Assembly (NCBI GenBank): GCA_051006215.1
Contig: JBPCIO010000090.1
Coordinates: forward strand, 1 to 12,529
Origin: CF-72 sp051006215
GTDB lineage: Bacteria > Chloroflexota > UBA6077 > CF-72
Reading direction: 5' to 3'
DNA length: 12,529 nt
The notes below the pieces were generated by a model. The model was given only the letters and a program-made list of their open reading frames with translations. It was not told where the DNA came from and ran no database searches. The position numbers and the translations under genes were made by a program. The first letter of the stretch is position 1, and each line of letters begins with the position of its first letter. Shown here in pieces: positions 1 to 6,223 of the stretch.

Positions 1-156
1 TGGAAGCTGAGCGTCAACCGTGCAGTGCTCAACGAGCTTGACAGCTACACCGACTACGAGTGGCAGCTTGCCAACCGCATCCGCGAAACCGAGGATCACG
101 CCGAAGGCCGGTCCTCGTTCCGCGAGAAGCGCCCACCGAAATTCCTCGGCCGCTGA
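1..156 (+). CDS. Enoyl-CoA hydratase/isomerase (crotonase) family protein, C-terminal end only
   Basis: The reading frame is open from the first base of the window and stops at TGA 154-156, giving the last 51 residues of a protein whose start lies to the left. The ending, FREKRPPKFLGR, is the typical tail of crotonase-fold enoyl-CoA hydratases, which usually finish with a 'FxEKRxPxFxGR' signature after a helix rich in acidic residues (here RETEDHAEGRSSF). Family members act as trimers on acyl-CoA thioesters in fatty-acid or aromatic-acid breakdown in the cytoplasm. The oxyanion-hole and catalytic Glu regions are outside the window, so the exact substrate cannot be named. The family call rests only on the tail. 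Confidence 0.68.
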   Translation, partial: WKLSVNRAVLNELDSYTDYEWQLANRIRETEDHAEGRSSFREKRPPKFLGR

Positions 157-281
157 AGGCCGCTACGGGACCGCGGGCGTAGGAGGCGCTTGCGCGAGCT
201 ACAGGGCTGGGGTGTCGGCGCTGCTAAATTGTCAGCGGCCGCCAATGCCGCAGCCGGCCAACCGCCGGTATGACATCGGGA
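157..281. other. Non-coding spacer after the crotonase gene
   Basis: About 125 bases with no convincing gene, hairpin or promoter. The plus frame continuing to TGA 314-316 has no family resemblance. Its last residues (HLIAKQY, 290-313) may be the worn N-terminal end of the recombinase relic that follows. Confidence 0.4.
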
Positions 282-1036
282 CTGATGGCGAGCACCTGAT
301 CGCCAAGCAGTACTGAGCGACGTGGAGTTCGATGCTCCATTGAACAAGTATCGTGCGCTCCGATTGGTGGAGCCCCCGGAGAGTGCCCACGCGGCCAGCG
401 TTCTTCGATCCGTCAATGCGCCTGCTGGTGCGTAGTCGTTCCGGATCGGAGAGATGTGGGATCTTCGCCGCGTGTTGGCCATTTCCCAAAGCGCTTCGAT
501 ATAGGATCGTCTCGGTCCTGTCCCCAGCCGAGCTCAACGCACTCGTAGCCGCTCCAGAGCGTGCCAACGGGGAAGGCGGCGTGATTAAACCCTGACGTCG
601 TCGCCGTTCAGGCCGGGTCATCGGTCTCTGAATTGATTGGGCTGACATCGTACTCGGCACCGCCCCCACGTACGCTGCCACGGCAAACGGCGTAAGCAAC
701 GCCTCACTCCCTCTCGCACTGCAGCACGGCAAAACTGCGAGTTTGGCTCGTGGAGCAGGGCGGTCACCGAGATGATCCCGTATCCCCCACCCGCACCGCC
801 CGCCGGCTTACCCGAGCTGCCATCCAGCGTCGCATCGCCAAGCTGACGATGGTGGCGGAGCAGCGATGCTCGTCGCCCCGTTCCAAGCGCCTGATGCCCA
901 CGTCCTACGACACACAGGAGCCATGCTGCTCCTCCAAGTCAACTTCTTGAAAGAACAGCTCACGGTAGCAGGTGCGCGAGCGTTGCGGCTTCACGTGCTT
1001 CCGGCGGCCACTGGCTGGCTTTGCCCCAGCGCTTGA
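282..1036 (+). pseudogene. Decayed tyrosine recombinase / site-specific integrase
   Basis: No single frame is open, but consecutive pieces in different plus frames read in the correct order for a XerC/D-like tyrosine recombinase. Around 484-577 there is PKALRYRIVSVLSPAEL followed by NALVAAPERA, the usual start of the catalytic domain. At 600-650 there is VAVQAGSSVSELIGLTS, where a live enzyme has '(T/A)GLRxSEL', so the first catalytic Arg is gone. At 644-661 DIVLGT continues in another frame. At 735-890 there is RVWLVEQGGHRDDPVSPTRT followed by RRLTRAAIQRRIAKL. At 899-922 there is HVLRHTGA, the conserved HxLRH motif. It then runs as LLLQVNFLKEQL to TGA 1034-1036, so the block with the last Arg/His and the nucleophilic Tyr is deleted. 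This is a dead gene with at least four frame changes. The assignment comes from motif order, not a search. Similar roughly 330-residue integrases occur in mobile elements. Confidence 0.7.
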
Positions 1037-1061
1037 CAGCCCTGGGCCAACGCCGTATTCT
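1033..1061 (+). promoter_or_regulatory. Sigma70-type promoter of the DoxX transcription unit
   Basis: A consensus -35 box TTGACA (1033-1038) and a -10 box TATTCT (1056-1061) are separated by 17 bases. The predicted start near 1068 sits at the edge of the operator-like repeat 1070-1085, and the first start codon with a good ribosome site is ATG 1113. The -35 box overlaps the stop codon of the recombinase relic. An alternative -10 (TAAATA, 1088-1093) lies just after the repeat, the same arrangement as at the arsR promoter, so two start points are possible. Confidence 0.6.
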
Positions 1062-1069
1062 TCTGATTA

Positions 1070-1085
1070 GCTAATTAACTAACTG
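1070..1085 (-). promoter_or_regulatory. Operator-like repeat, copy 1 (probable ArsR site)
   Basis: Read on the minus strand the sequence is CAGTTAGTTAATTAGC. It matches 14 of 16 bases with copy 2 (1932-1947, plus strand) in front of arsR. Each copy is partly palindromic (10 of 14 inner positions), as expected for a dimeric winged-helix repressor. It stands out as an AT-rich island in GC-rich DNA and sits at the likely transcription start. Binding by the ArsR protein encoded at 1976-2323 is inferred. Confidence 0.6.
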
Positions 1086-1112
1086 GATAAATACGGCATT
1101 GAGGAGACCGCG

Positions 1113-1516
1113 ATGATTCAGCAGCAGCACCAGCCCTCCCAGCAGGGCGCACCGGAGCCGCGATGACAGCGCTGCCGGCGACCGCGACCAGCCGTACCGC
1201 TTCGGCTGGACACCCCGCGCCAGCGTCCTGTACCCGTTCAACACCCGACAGTACGCGCGCCTGCTGGCCCTCCGCGGCCGCGTTCAGGACCGTCTCTGGG
1301 CAGCCAACGATGCCGCGACGAAATCAGATCTCCCGTACCCGCACTGTCATCGCCGGCGGCCCGCAGGGCCAAGCCCGCACATTCCGCCTCGCCCCCGTGT
1401 CAATGCGCCACCTGGCCTACCGCGGCCTGGCGCTCGCCATCCTGGGCCTCGACGTGGCCACCCTGGCCGGCCAGCTCCACATCGACCTCCAGCCATCCCT
1501 CACCCGCGCCGCCTAG
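1113..1516 (+). pseudogene. Frameshifted small gene of unknown function at the head of the DoxX operon
   Basis: ATG 1113 has a strong ribosome site (GAGGAG, 1101-1106, spacing 6) directly downstream of the promoter and operator, yet its frame stops after 17 codons at TGA 1164-1166. Just beyond, the +1 frame from about 1162 to 1325 has strong C/G third positions and protein-like content, including PYRFGWTPRASVLYPF and TRQYARLLALRGRVQD. From about 1330 to TAG 1514-1516 the bias moves to the next frame (RHLAYRGLALAILGLDVATL). The simplest reading is one gene of about 130 codons broken by two indels. The alternative is a 17-codon leader overlapping (ATGA) a 117-codon gene that starts at ATG 1163, but that frame is a poor protein over its first half. 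No family was recognised. Confidence 0.45.
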
Positions 1517-1549
1517 CCCCAAGCATTCAGGCATGAAAGGAATCGAACC

Positions 1550-1942
1550 ATGAAGTACGCCCTGTGGATCGTTCAAGCGCTTCTGGCGCTCGAGTTCGTG
1601 TTCGCCGGTGGCATGAAGCTGGTGCTGCCATTGGCTGATCTGACCCGGCAGATCCCGCTGCCGGGCCTGTTCATCCGCCTGATCGGTACTTGCGAGGTGT
1701 TGGCCGCGCTCGGCCTCGTCCTGCCCGGCGTGCTGCGCATCAAGCAGCACCTGACGCCGTTGGCGGCGCGCTGCCTGGTAGTGCTGATGGTCGGCGCAAC
1801 CCTGTTCACGCCTCCAGACCAGCTGCCGACGGCTCTGATTCCCATTGTCACCGGCCTCCTGGCAGCCTTCGTCGCCTTCGGCCGCGAAAACCCGCGCCAC
1901 ACGGCACCAGCACGCACGCGCCACCTTCAGCCAGCTAGTTAG
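1550..1942 (+). CDS. DoxX-like small integral membrane protein
   Basis: This is a 130-residue protein with four hydrophobic segments at about residues 4-24, 40-60, 68-86 and 94-110. It has the DoxX-like pattern of an N-terminal 'ALEFVFAGGMKLV' segment followed by a conserved E in 'LIGTCEVLAALGLVLP'. DoxX-like proteins are small inner-membrane proteins linked to quinone or thiol redox chemistry, although most members are uncharacterised. ATG 1550 is supported by AAAGGAA at 1536-1542. The gene lies 33 bases after the frameshifted ORF and its stop codon is inside the operator repeat of the arsR promoter, so repressor binding there would also touch the end of this gene. ArsR, AHSA1 and DoxX genes recur as neighbours in many bacteria, which supports the call. 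Confidence 0.8.
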   Translation: MKYALWIVQALLALEFVFAGGMKLVLPLADLTRQIPLPGLFIRLIGTCEVLAALGLVLPGVLRIKQHLTPLAARCLVVLMVGATLFTPPDQLPTALIPIVTGLLAAFVAFGRENPRHTAPARTRHLQPAS

Positions 1943-1960
1943 TTAGCCGCGCAGTAAAAT
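1932..1960 (+). promoter_or_regulatory. arsR promoter with operator-like repeat, copy 2
   Basis: CAGCTAGTTAGTTAGC (1932-1947) is the second copy of the 16-bp repeat, in inverted orientation relative to 1070-1085. It occupies the -35 and spacer region of a promoter whose -10 box is TAAAAT (1955-1960). A start near 1967 would leave fewer than ten untranslated bases before ATG 1976, and no ribosome site is visible, so a very short or leaderless mRNA is likely. The layout implies autorepression by the ArsR protein. Confidence 0.6.
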
Positions 1961-1975
1961 ACGCCCCACGCGAGC

Positions 1976-2323
1976 ATGCCGACCGACGACGAGCTGAGTG
2001 TCACTTTTCAGGCCCTCGCCGACCCCACCCGGCGAGCGATCCTGGCCAGGCTCGCCGAGGGCGAGGCCACCGTACTCGAGCTGGCCGAGCCTTTCCGGCT
2101 CAGCCTGCCAGCCGTGTCCAAGCACCTCAAAGTGCTGCACAAGGCCGGCCTCATCTCACAAGGTCGACGCGCGCAGTGGCGGCCATGCCGCCTCGAACCC
2201 GCGCGCTTGAAGGATGTCTCAGACTGGGTCGAACACTACCGCACGATCTGGGAAGAACGCTTCGAACGCCTCGACGAATACCTGCGCGAGCTTCAGTCAA
2301 GCCAGGGGCAGAAGGACGGTTGA
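1976..2323 (+). CDS. ArsR-family winged-helix transcriptional repressor
   Basis: This is a 115-residue protein beginning FQALADPTRRAILARLAEGE (residues 11-30), the hallmark of the ArsR/SmtB fold. Its recognition helix lies in about residues 43-57 (SLPAVSKHLKVLHKAGL), followed by the beta-wing (SQGRRAQWRPCRLEP) and a C-terminal dimer helix (WVEHYRTIWEERFERLDEYL). There is no CxC metal motif in the DNA-binding helix, so it belongs with the metal-independent ArsR repressors that sit next to AHSA1/SRPBCC genes. It should bind as a dimer to the repeats at 1070-1085 and 1932-1947. The effector is unknown. ATG 1976 is the first start in frame after the -10 box. Confidence 0.92.
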   Translation: MPTDDELSVTFQALADPTRRAILARLAEGEATVLELAEPFRLSLPAVSKHLKVLHKAGLISQGRRAQWRPCRLEPARLKDVSDWVEHYRTIWEERFERLDEYLRELQSSQGQKDG

Positions 2324-2439
2324 GGCCCCACTCCATGCACAGCCATCGAAATCCGAAACGACGCGTACGTCTCGCCCGCAATCCGCCCAGCCCCGCCCCA
2401 ACATTCGGTACCCGCCCGCGTGGGCTCCAGCGCATCCAG

Positions 2440-2499
2440 TTCTTGAATCAGCAACTCGATCGACTCGCCGACTACCTGAAGGAACTTCAAACAAGGAGA
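2440..2499 (+). pseudogene. Orphan ArsR C-terminal tail between arsR and the AHSA1 gene
   Basis: The DNA just upstream of the AHSA1 gene, read in the same frame, encodes FLNQQLDRLADYLKELQTRR. This parallels the end of the intact ArsR (WEERFERLDEYLRELQ, residues 92-107) and is close to the usual C-terminus of ArsR proteins in such operons. No start codon with a ribosome site precedes it, and the 116 bases between the arsR stop and this tail do not encode the rest of an ArsR. It looks like the residue of a second ArsR gene lost by deletion or replacement. Confidence 0.55.
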
Positions 2500-2505
2500 A
2501 CCACC

Positions 2506-3459
2506 GTGGTGACCCAGAATCCGTACAAGTTGAGCGTGACCTTGCCGTCAGACCGCGAAATCGTCCTGACCCGCGAGTTCGACGCGCCACGCGACCTGGT
2601 CTACATGGCGATGACCAGCCCCGAACATATCATCCGCTGGTGGGGTCCGCGCGGCTCGAACATGAAGGTCGACACGATGGATGTTCGGCCGGGCGGAAAG
2701 TGGCGCTTCGTCGAACACGACGCCCAGGGCAACCAGCACGCCTTCCGCGGCGAATATCGCGAGCTCAGGCCGCCCGAGCGCGCCGTGCAGACGTTCGAGT
2801 GGGAAGGCCTGCCGGGTCACATCTCGGTCGAGACGATGGTGCTCGAGGACCTGGGTCGTCGCACCAGGTTGACCGTGACGTCCCGCTTCGATTCGGTCGA
2901 GGACCGCGATGGCATGCTGCAGAGCGGCATGGAGGCCGGCGCTTCTGAATCGTACGACCGCTTGGGCGAGTACCTGGCCGCGCTCAAAGGCGTAAGCGTG
3001 GCTCAGATTAGCCCAACCGCGGACCGCGAGATCCTGGTGTCGCGCGTCTTCCATGCGCCACGTGAGCTGGTCTTCAAGGCTTGGACGGACAAGCAGCACG
3101 TGGCGGAATGGTTTGGTCCGCTGGGCTTCTCTATCACCGTCCACGACATGGATGTCCGCCCGGGAGGCGTGTGGCGATTCGTCATGCACGGACCTGACGG
3201 CGTCAACTATGGCAACACGATCACCTTCGTCGAGGTCAAAGAGCCTGAGCGCCTGGTCTACACCCATGGCTCGGACACCGACGACAGCGTCTTCGGGGTG
3301 ACCGTCACCTTTGTCGAGGAGGCCGGCATGACCCGCCTCACGCTGCGACAGCTGTACGCTAGCGCGGCGGAGCGCGAGTACGTCACCCGTGAATATCACG
3401 CCGTCGAGATGGCCAACCAGACCTTCGATCGTCTGAGCGAATACCTAGCGGCGCACTAG
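2506..3459 (+). CDS. Tandem AHSA1/SRPBCC-domain protein (two fused domains)
   Basis: This 317-residue protein has two consecutive AHSA1-type SRPBCC (START-like) domains, at about 15-160 and 170-317. Each has the family landmarks: 'REFDAPRDLVY...RWWGPRG...TMDVRPGGKWRFV' in the first and 'RVFHAPRELVF...EWFGPLG...DMDVRPGGVWRFV' in the second. Each ends with a 'DRLxEYLAA' helix. Normal members have one domain of about 150-160 residues, so this is a duplication and fusion. The fold makes a deep hydrophobic ligand pocket, and most ArsR-linked members have no known substrate. GTG 2506 (or GTG 2509) is preferred because AAGGAG at 2493-2498 stands seven bases upstream. The frame is open further back to ATG 2176, but that stretch overlaps arsR and has no family content. 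Co-transcription with arsR is likely. Confidence 0.88.
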   Translation: MVTQNPYKLSVTLPSDREIVLTREFDAPRDLVYMAMTSPEHIIRWWGPRGSNMKVDTMDVRPGGKWRFVEHDAQGNQHAFRGEYRELRPPERAVQTFEWEGLPGHISVETMVLEDLGRRTRLTVTSRFDSVEDRDGMLQSGMEAGASESYDRLGEYLAALKGVSVAQISPTADREILVSRVFHAPRELVFKAWTDKQHVAEWFGPLGFSITVHDMDVRPGGVWRFVMHGPDGVNYGNTITFVEVKEPERLVYTHGSDTDDSVFGVTVTFVEEAGMTRLTLRQLYASAAEREYVTREYHAVEMANQTFDRLSEYLAAH

Positions 3460-3485
3460 TTCTCCCATTCGCCGCCACACCCTTC

Positions 3486-3511
3486 GACCCACTCCCACAC
3501 GGGAGTGGGTC
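3486..3511 (+). terminator. Hairpin terminator after the AHSA1 gene
   Basis: A perfect 11-bp stem, GACCCACTCCC (3486-3496) with GGGAGTGGGTC (3501-3511), closes a four-base ACAC loop 26 bases after the AHSA1 stop codon. No T-run follows on either strand, so termination efficiency is uncertain, but its place at the end of the module fits transcription termination or mRNA 3'-end protection. Confidence 0.6.
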
Positions 3512-3882
3512 GGACTAGTAGCCGCTAACGACTAGCAAGGTCAGGTGCCACGAGCGCCGCGCCACCGCGCTCCACGCGCCCGTGGTGGAGACCTCGTAGG
3601 CGGCGAGCTCGCTGATGCGTTTGCCCGGCAACGGCGCTGGCGTAACTGCCCGTCGCGGTCATCAGGCCAGGCATCACCACGCACAGGCGACCACGGGCGC
3701 ATTGTCACGTCGGACCCGCGTCTCCGGGCTGGTGTTGACGGATGCTTCCGATCAATGCGCGGCACGTCGTCGTCGATGGAAGGCTGGGCTTGGTGACGCC
3801 CGCTGAAGTACATCAGGTTGCAGGACCCTCGGCCTATTGGGCGACCCGCTCGAACGAACGTGGCTGCTATGCAGGACGAATT
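3512..3882. other. Unassigned spacer left of the Tn3 relic
   Basis: Both strands have short open frames, but none shows a family motif, ribosome site or consistent third-position bias. The last 45 bases, read on the minus strand, give EFVLHSSHVRSS, which could be a worn continuation of the methyltransferase cut by the transposon. This is weak. Confidence 0.3.
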
Positions 3883-3921
3883 CGGGTTATGCCGACATAC
3901 GGCGGAAACTAGGAAATAGCG
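3883..3921 (+). repeat. Left terminal inverted repeat of the Tn3 relic
   Basis: It begins GGGTTATGCCGACATACGG and ends AAATAGCG. The G-rich outer end and roughly 38-base length are typical of Tn3 ends. Relative to the right repeat, mismatches fall at 3903, 3904 and 3909 and in the extreme outer bases. The tnpA stop codon lies nine bases inside, the usual arrangement for this family. Confidence 0.85.
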
Positions 3922-3929
3922 GGGCGGCG

Positions 3930-4575
3930 TCAGGCGACGACGATGACCGGATCAGCATACTCATCGAGCGGAAACGGCATCACGAGTTCGGTGTCGAACG
4001 GCTCAGGTGAGCTGAGCGAGAGGCTGTAGTCGCCGAACCGCATGAGCCGCCGAGTCTGGTACGGGCTGAGCTGCGCCAGATCGTCGCGGAGGATGATGTA
4101 ACCATCCACTTGGAGTGCGCGTACCGCACGGGTGAGGTCGATCACGTTCTGGATGGCCGCAGCGTTGGCGACCAGGTGGTTGTACTTAGGGTGCTTCTCC
4201 TGCTCGACGGGATCGGGCGTATCGATCACACCGTCGCCACCGAAGTTCAACCACTTGGCGAAGCCGTTGTATGCCTCCACTTTGTTCGTGGTCGAGGTGA
4301 TGTGCTCCCGCAGTTGCGCATCGCTCAGATACTCGAGCAGAAACACCGTTCGGACCACGCGCCCCAGTTCACGAAAGGCCTGGTAGAGCCGATTCCGCCG
4401 GCTGTACGAACCCAAACGACGCAATAGCTGTGCAGAGGAAATCGCGCCGGCCTTGATTGACAGTACGACCTGGAGCAGATCCGGCCGTGCGTCTCGATCA
4501 GCTGCCAATCGACCGTGTCGCCGAACAGCATGTCGATGTGGTGGTATCGGGTGTCCTTGCTCGGTCGAAAGAAAC
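3930..4575 (-). pseudogene. tnpA: Tn3-family transposase, C-terminal fragment with a frameshift
   Basis: From about 4575 leftwards the minus strand encodes FFRPSKDTRY, then LFGDTVDWQLIETH, then after a frame change PDLLQVVLSIKAGAISSAQL, GSYSRRNRLYQAFRELGRVV, TTNKVEAYNGFAKWLNFGGD, KYNHLVANAAAIQNVIDLTR and ALSPYQTRRLMRFGDYSL. This is the conserved C-terminal part of Tn3 transposases, including the region with the last catalytic Glu (TNKVEA). The family sequence here is ETHWPDLL. The gene reads CACGGCCGG where CACTGGCCGG is expected, so loss of one base (between 4486 and 4487) explains the shift. An open frame continues to ATG 4631, but its first 45 residues are unrelated to the family. Only about a fifth of the protein remains, so it cannot transpose itself. 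Confidence 0.88.
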
Positions 4576-4773
4576 TCAGGACAGGTGCCCTCCCTCACCC
4601 GGCACTCGAGCTCACGAGTGTGCTTACCCACGTCTTGCGGTGTGCCCAGCCGCAGCCATCATGAACCGGTGCGTGAGCGGGTCTCTTCGCTCGCCCGAGT
4701 CCTGACATCGAAGTGGTCGGGTCCCTGCCCGGACAAGCGCGACGAACGGTCGGTCGTGCGCAATCGCCTGGCG

Positions 4774-4812
4774 CGCTATTTCCTATTTTCGACCGTATGT
4801 CGGCATAACGCG
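4774..4812 (-). repeat. Right terminal inverted repeat of the Tn3 relic
   Basis: Read on the minus strand it runs GTTATGCCGACATACGGTCG and on to AAATAGCG, matching the left end almost perfectly. It cuts directly into the methyltransferase pseudogene on its right. Confidence 0.85.
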
Positions 4813-5153
4813 GTATACGGAGCCGAGTTCGAATCGCACGTTCAACACGGACTGCTCCGCAGCCGTGAGCCGGCCGCGTTCCAGTTGTGGCGCCTGCAGA
4901 TCGATGCCAATCGTGTGCCCAGGAGCCACGGCAGCGGCCAGGCCTATCGTGATCGACCCTGGTCCACAGCCGCAGTCCAGCATACGCATGCCTGGCGAAG
5001 ATGTGGCAGAAAGAAAGCGGCCGAGGTGGCGGCGGTACGCCGCTCGAGCCGCCGGTGCTCACATGCGGTCGTCGTATGGACATACCGCAAGTCATCTTTG
5101 TGTTGCGCATCTTCGAGGTTCCGCGACGATGCCGATGACGCTTCCTCATTCAT
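4810..5153 (-). pseudogene. Class I SAM-dependent methyltransferase, frameshifted and truncated by the Tn3 relic
   Basis: ATG 5153 opens a frame with DDLRYVHTTTACEHRRLERR followed by TAATSAAFFLPHLR, the usual N-terminus of UbiE-like methyltransferases. In the next frame the sequence continues as MRMLDCGCGPGSITIGLAAA (motif I, the SAM-binding GxGxG loop), GHTIGIDL (motif II acidic residue) and NVRFELGSVYR. It then stops at the transposon end. The family reads 'LRPGM' at the junction. CGCCAGG at 4990-4996 (minus) is one C short of CGCCCAGG, so a single-base contraction causes the shift. The catalytic and substrate half after 'GSVYR' is missing. The gene is therefore dead in any case because of the transposon, even if the frameshift is an assembly error. 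Confidence 0.75.
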
Positions 5154-5314
5154 GATGACTACCCATCTCGATGGTCCCCGATCCTACATCGCACCTGGTC
5201 TTCCTAGGAGTGACCTGCAGAGACTCGCCGTTGCGCGGTCAAGCACGACACCTCACCATGTCACGCAGCTAATCGGCAGGTCTCGCGTACCGATGCTGAC
5301 TCACGCTCCGGACC
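5154..5314. other. Short spacer
   Basis: About 160 bases between the methyltransferase relic and the 3' end of the VOC gene. No hairpin with a T-run, promoter or gene was seen. Confidence 0.4.
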
Positions 5315-6223
5315 TCAGAACTGGTGTACGTAAAACGGCGTGCCTTGGTCGTCGACGCACAGCGACTCCAGCCCGTAGGGGCGCTCCGCCACCACACGCG
5401 CCTGGCCGCCCGCGTCCCGTACCCGCAGGATCGCGGCCGCGATGTCGTCGACCCGGTAGCACAGGATCACGCCCGGCGTCGCCGGTCCACCTTCGGGCTG
5501 GGTGGTCATGCCAATCTGCGGCGCGACGCCGCTGACCTGGGCACCCCCGGCACGACCGATGTTGAACGTCCAGCCGAACACCCCGCCGTAGAACGCGTGC
5601 GCGGCGTCCAGGTCGGGAACCACCATCGTCAGGTACGACACGTCGCCCTCGACCTCCCCGTTCCACGGCTCATCGTTCTCCGGCGTGGAGACAGGTGACC
5701 CAGGCATCTCGTGCAGGTAAAAGGGGATGCCCTGGTCGTCGTGGCCCTCGGCGGCCAGGGCGTACGGCTCGCGGTGGGGGTCGCTCACGATGCCGCCATG
5801 CGCTCGGACGGCGGCCACGGTGGCGGCGATGTCGTCGACCCGGAAGCCGAGGACCGCTCCGTGAACACGATCGCCGGCCGGTTGCTCGCCGTCCCACAGC
5901 CCCATCATCGGGACGACGTCGTCGACCTGCGCCCCATGCTCGCTGCTGCCCGCACTGAAGCGCCAACCCAAGACGGCGCCGTAGAACGCCCGGCCGCGAG
6001 CGAGGTCGGGGAGCCCGAGGGTGATGTAGGAGATATCGCCGTGGCGAAAGCCGTTGCGGGGACGAGTGGTGACTTCGGTGCTCATAGCAGGCTCCTTCGG
6101 GGTAGGTGCGAGCACAGCTCGCACGAGGCGGTCGCGCAGGTCGGCGGCGAAGGCCGGATCCGGAGACAAGGGGGTGATCGGGGCGCGCAGCGCCTCCAGC
6201 GGATCGATCCGCGACTCAGACAT
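5315..6223 (-). CDS. Two-domain VOC (glyoxalase/bleomycin-resistance fold) protein with an N-terminal extension
   Basis: This is a 302-residue protein with two vicinal-oxygen-chelate domains at about 62-172 and 194-302. Each has the 'DLxxAxAFYGxVxGW' helix, the 'GxRVDDIAA' segment and the closing 'DDQGxPFYxH' strand. VOC proteins use a paired beta-alpha-beta-beta-beta fold for metal-dependent isomerases, dioxygenases or ligand binding, and the substrate here cannot be inferred. The first 45 residues (DPLEALRAPITPLSPDPAFA and on) are outside the fold. ATG 6223 is chosen because GAGGGGAG (6230-6237) precedes it and it overlaps the end of the sigma-factor gene by eight bases, which implies translational coupling. 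An internal ATG (residue 47) would give a protein of just the two domains. It is probably co-transcribed with, and functionally tied to, the sigma factor. Confidence 0.85.
   Translation of the reverse strand: MSESRIDPLEALRAPITPLSPDPAFAADLRDRLVRAVLAPTPKEPAMSTEVTTRPRNGFRHGDISYITLGLPDLARGRAFYGAVLGWRFSAGSSEHGAQVDDVVPMMGLWDGEQPAGDRVHGAVLGFRVDDIAATVAAVRAHGGIVSDPHREPYALAAEGHDDQGIPFYLHEMPGSPVSTPENDEPWNGEVEGDVSYLTMVVPDLDAAHAFYGGVFGWTFNIGRAGGAQVSGVAPQIGMTTQPEGGPATPGVILCYRVDDIAAAILRVRDAGGQARVVAERPYGLESLCVDDQGTPFYVHQF

Larger units (their letters stand above)
3883..4812. mobile_element. Truncated Tn3-family element (TIME-like remnant)
   Basis: The element is bounded by two inverted repeats of the 38-bp Tn3 class. 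The left repeat (from 3886) and the right repeat (from 4809, minus strand) match at 33 of 36 positions. Between them lies only the 3' part of a Tn3 transposase gene (3930-4575, minus) and about 200 bases of unrecognised sequence. A full Tn3-family transposase is close to 1,000 residues, so most of tnpA and any resolvase gene have been deleted. Retention of both ends with little coding DNA resembles Tn3-derived inverted-repeat miniature elements, which can move only with help in trans. The outermost bases differ (CGGG left, CCGC right), and no 5-bp target duplication is visible, so the copy is old or rearranged. Confidence 0.82.

Noticed and set aside
232..732. 166-codon open frame on the minus strand
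   Set aside because: No ribosome site or motif. The plus strand here carries ordered recombinase remnants.
2176..2505. Upstream extension of the AHSA1 gene to ATG 2176 (427 residues)
   Set aside because: It overlaps arsR, has no family content except the orphan ArsR tail, and GTG 2506 has a proper ribosome site.
2548..3399. 283-codon open frame on the minus strand
   Set aside because: It is the antisense shadow of the AHSA1 gene, whose plus-strand motifs are unmistakable.
3878..4817. Five-base target duplication around the Tn3 relic
   Set aside because: Flanks GAATT and GTATA do not match, and shifting the ends by a base does not help.
4453..5535. 360-codon open frame on the plus strand
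   Set aside because: It runs through the transposon end and across the antisense of tnpA, the methyltransferase and the VOC gene, and shows no motif of its own.
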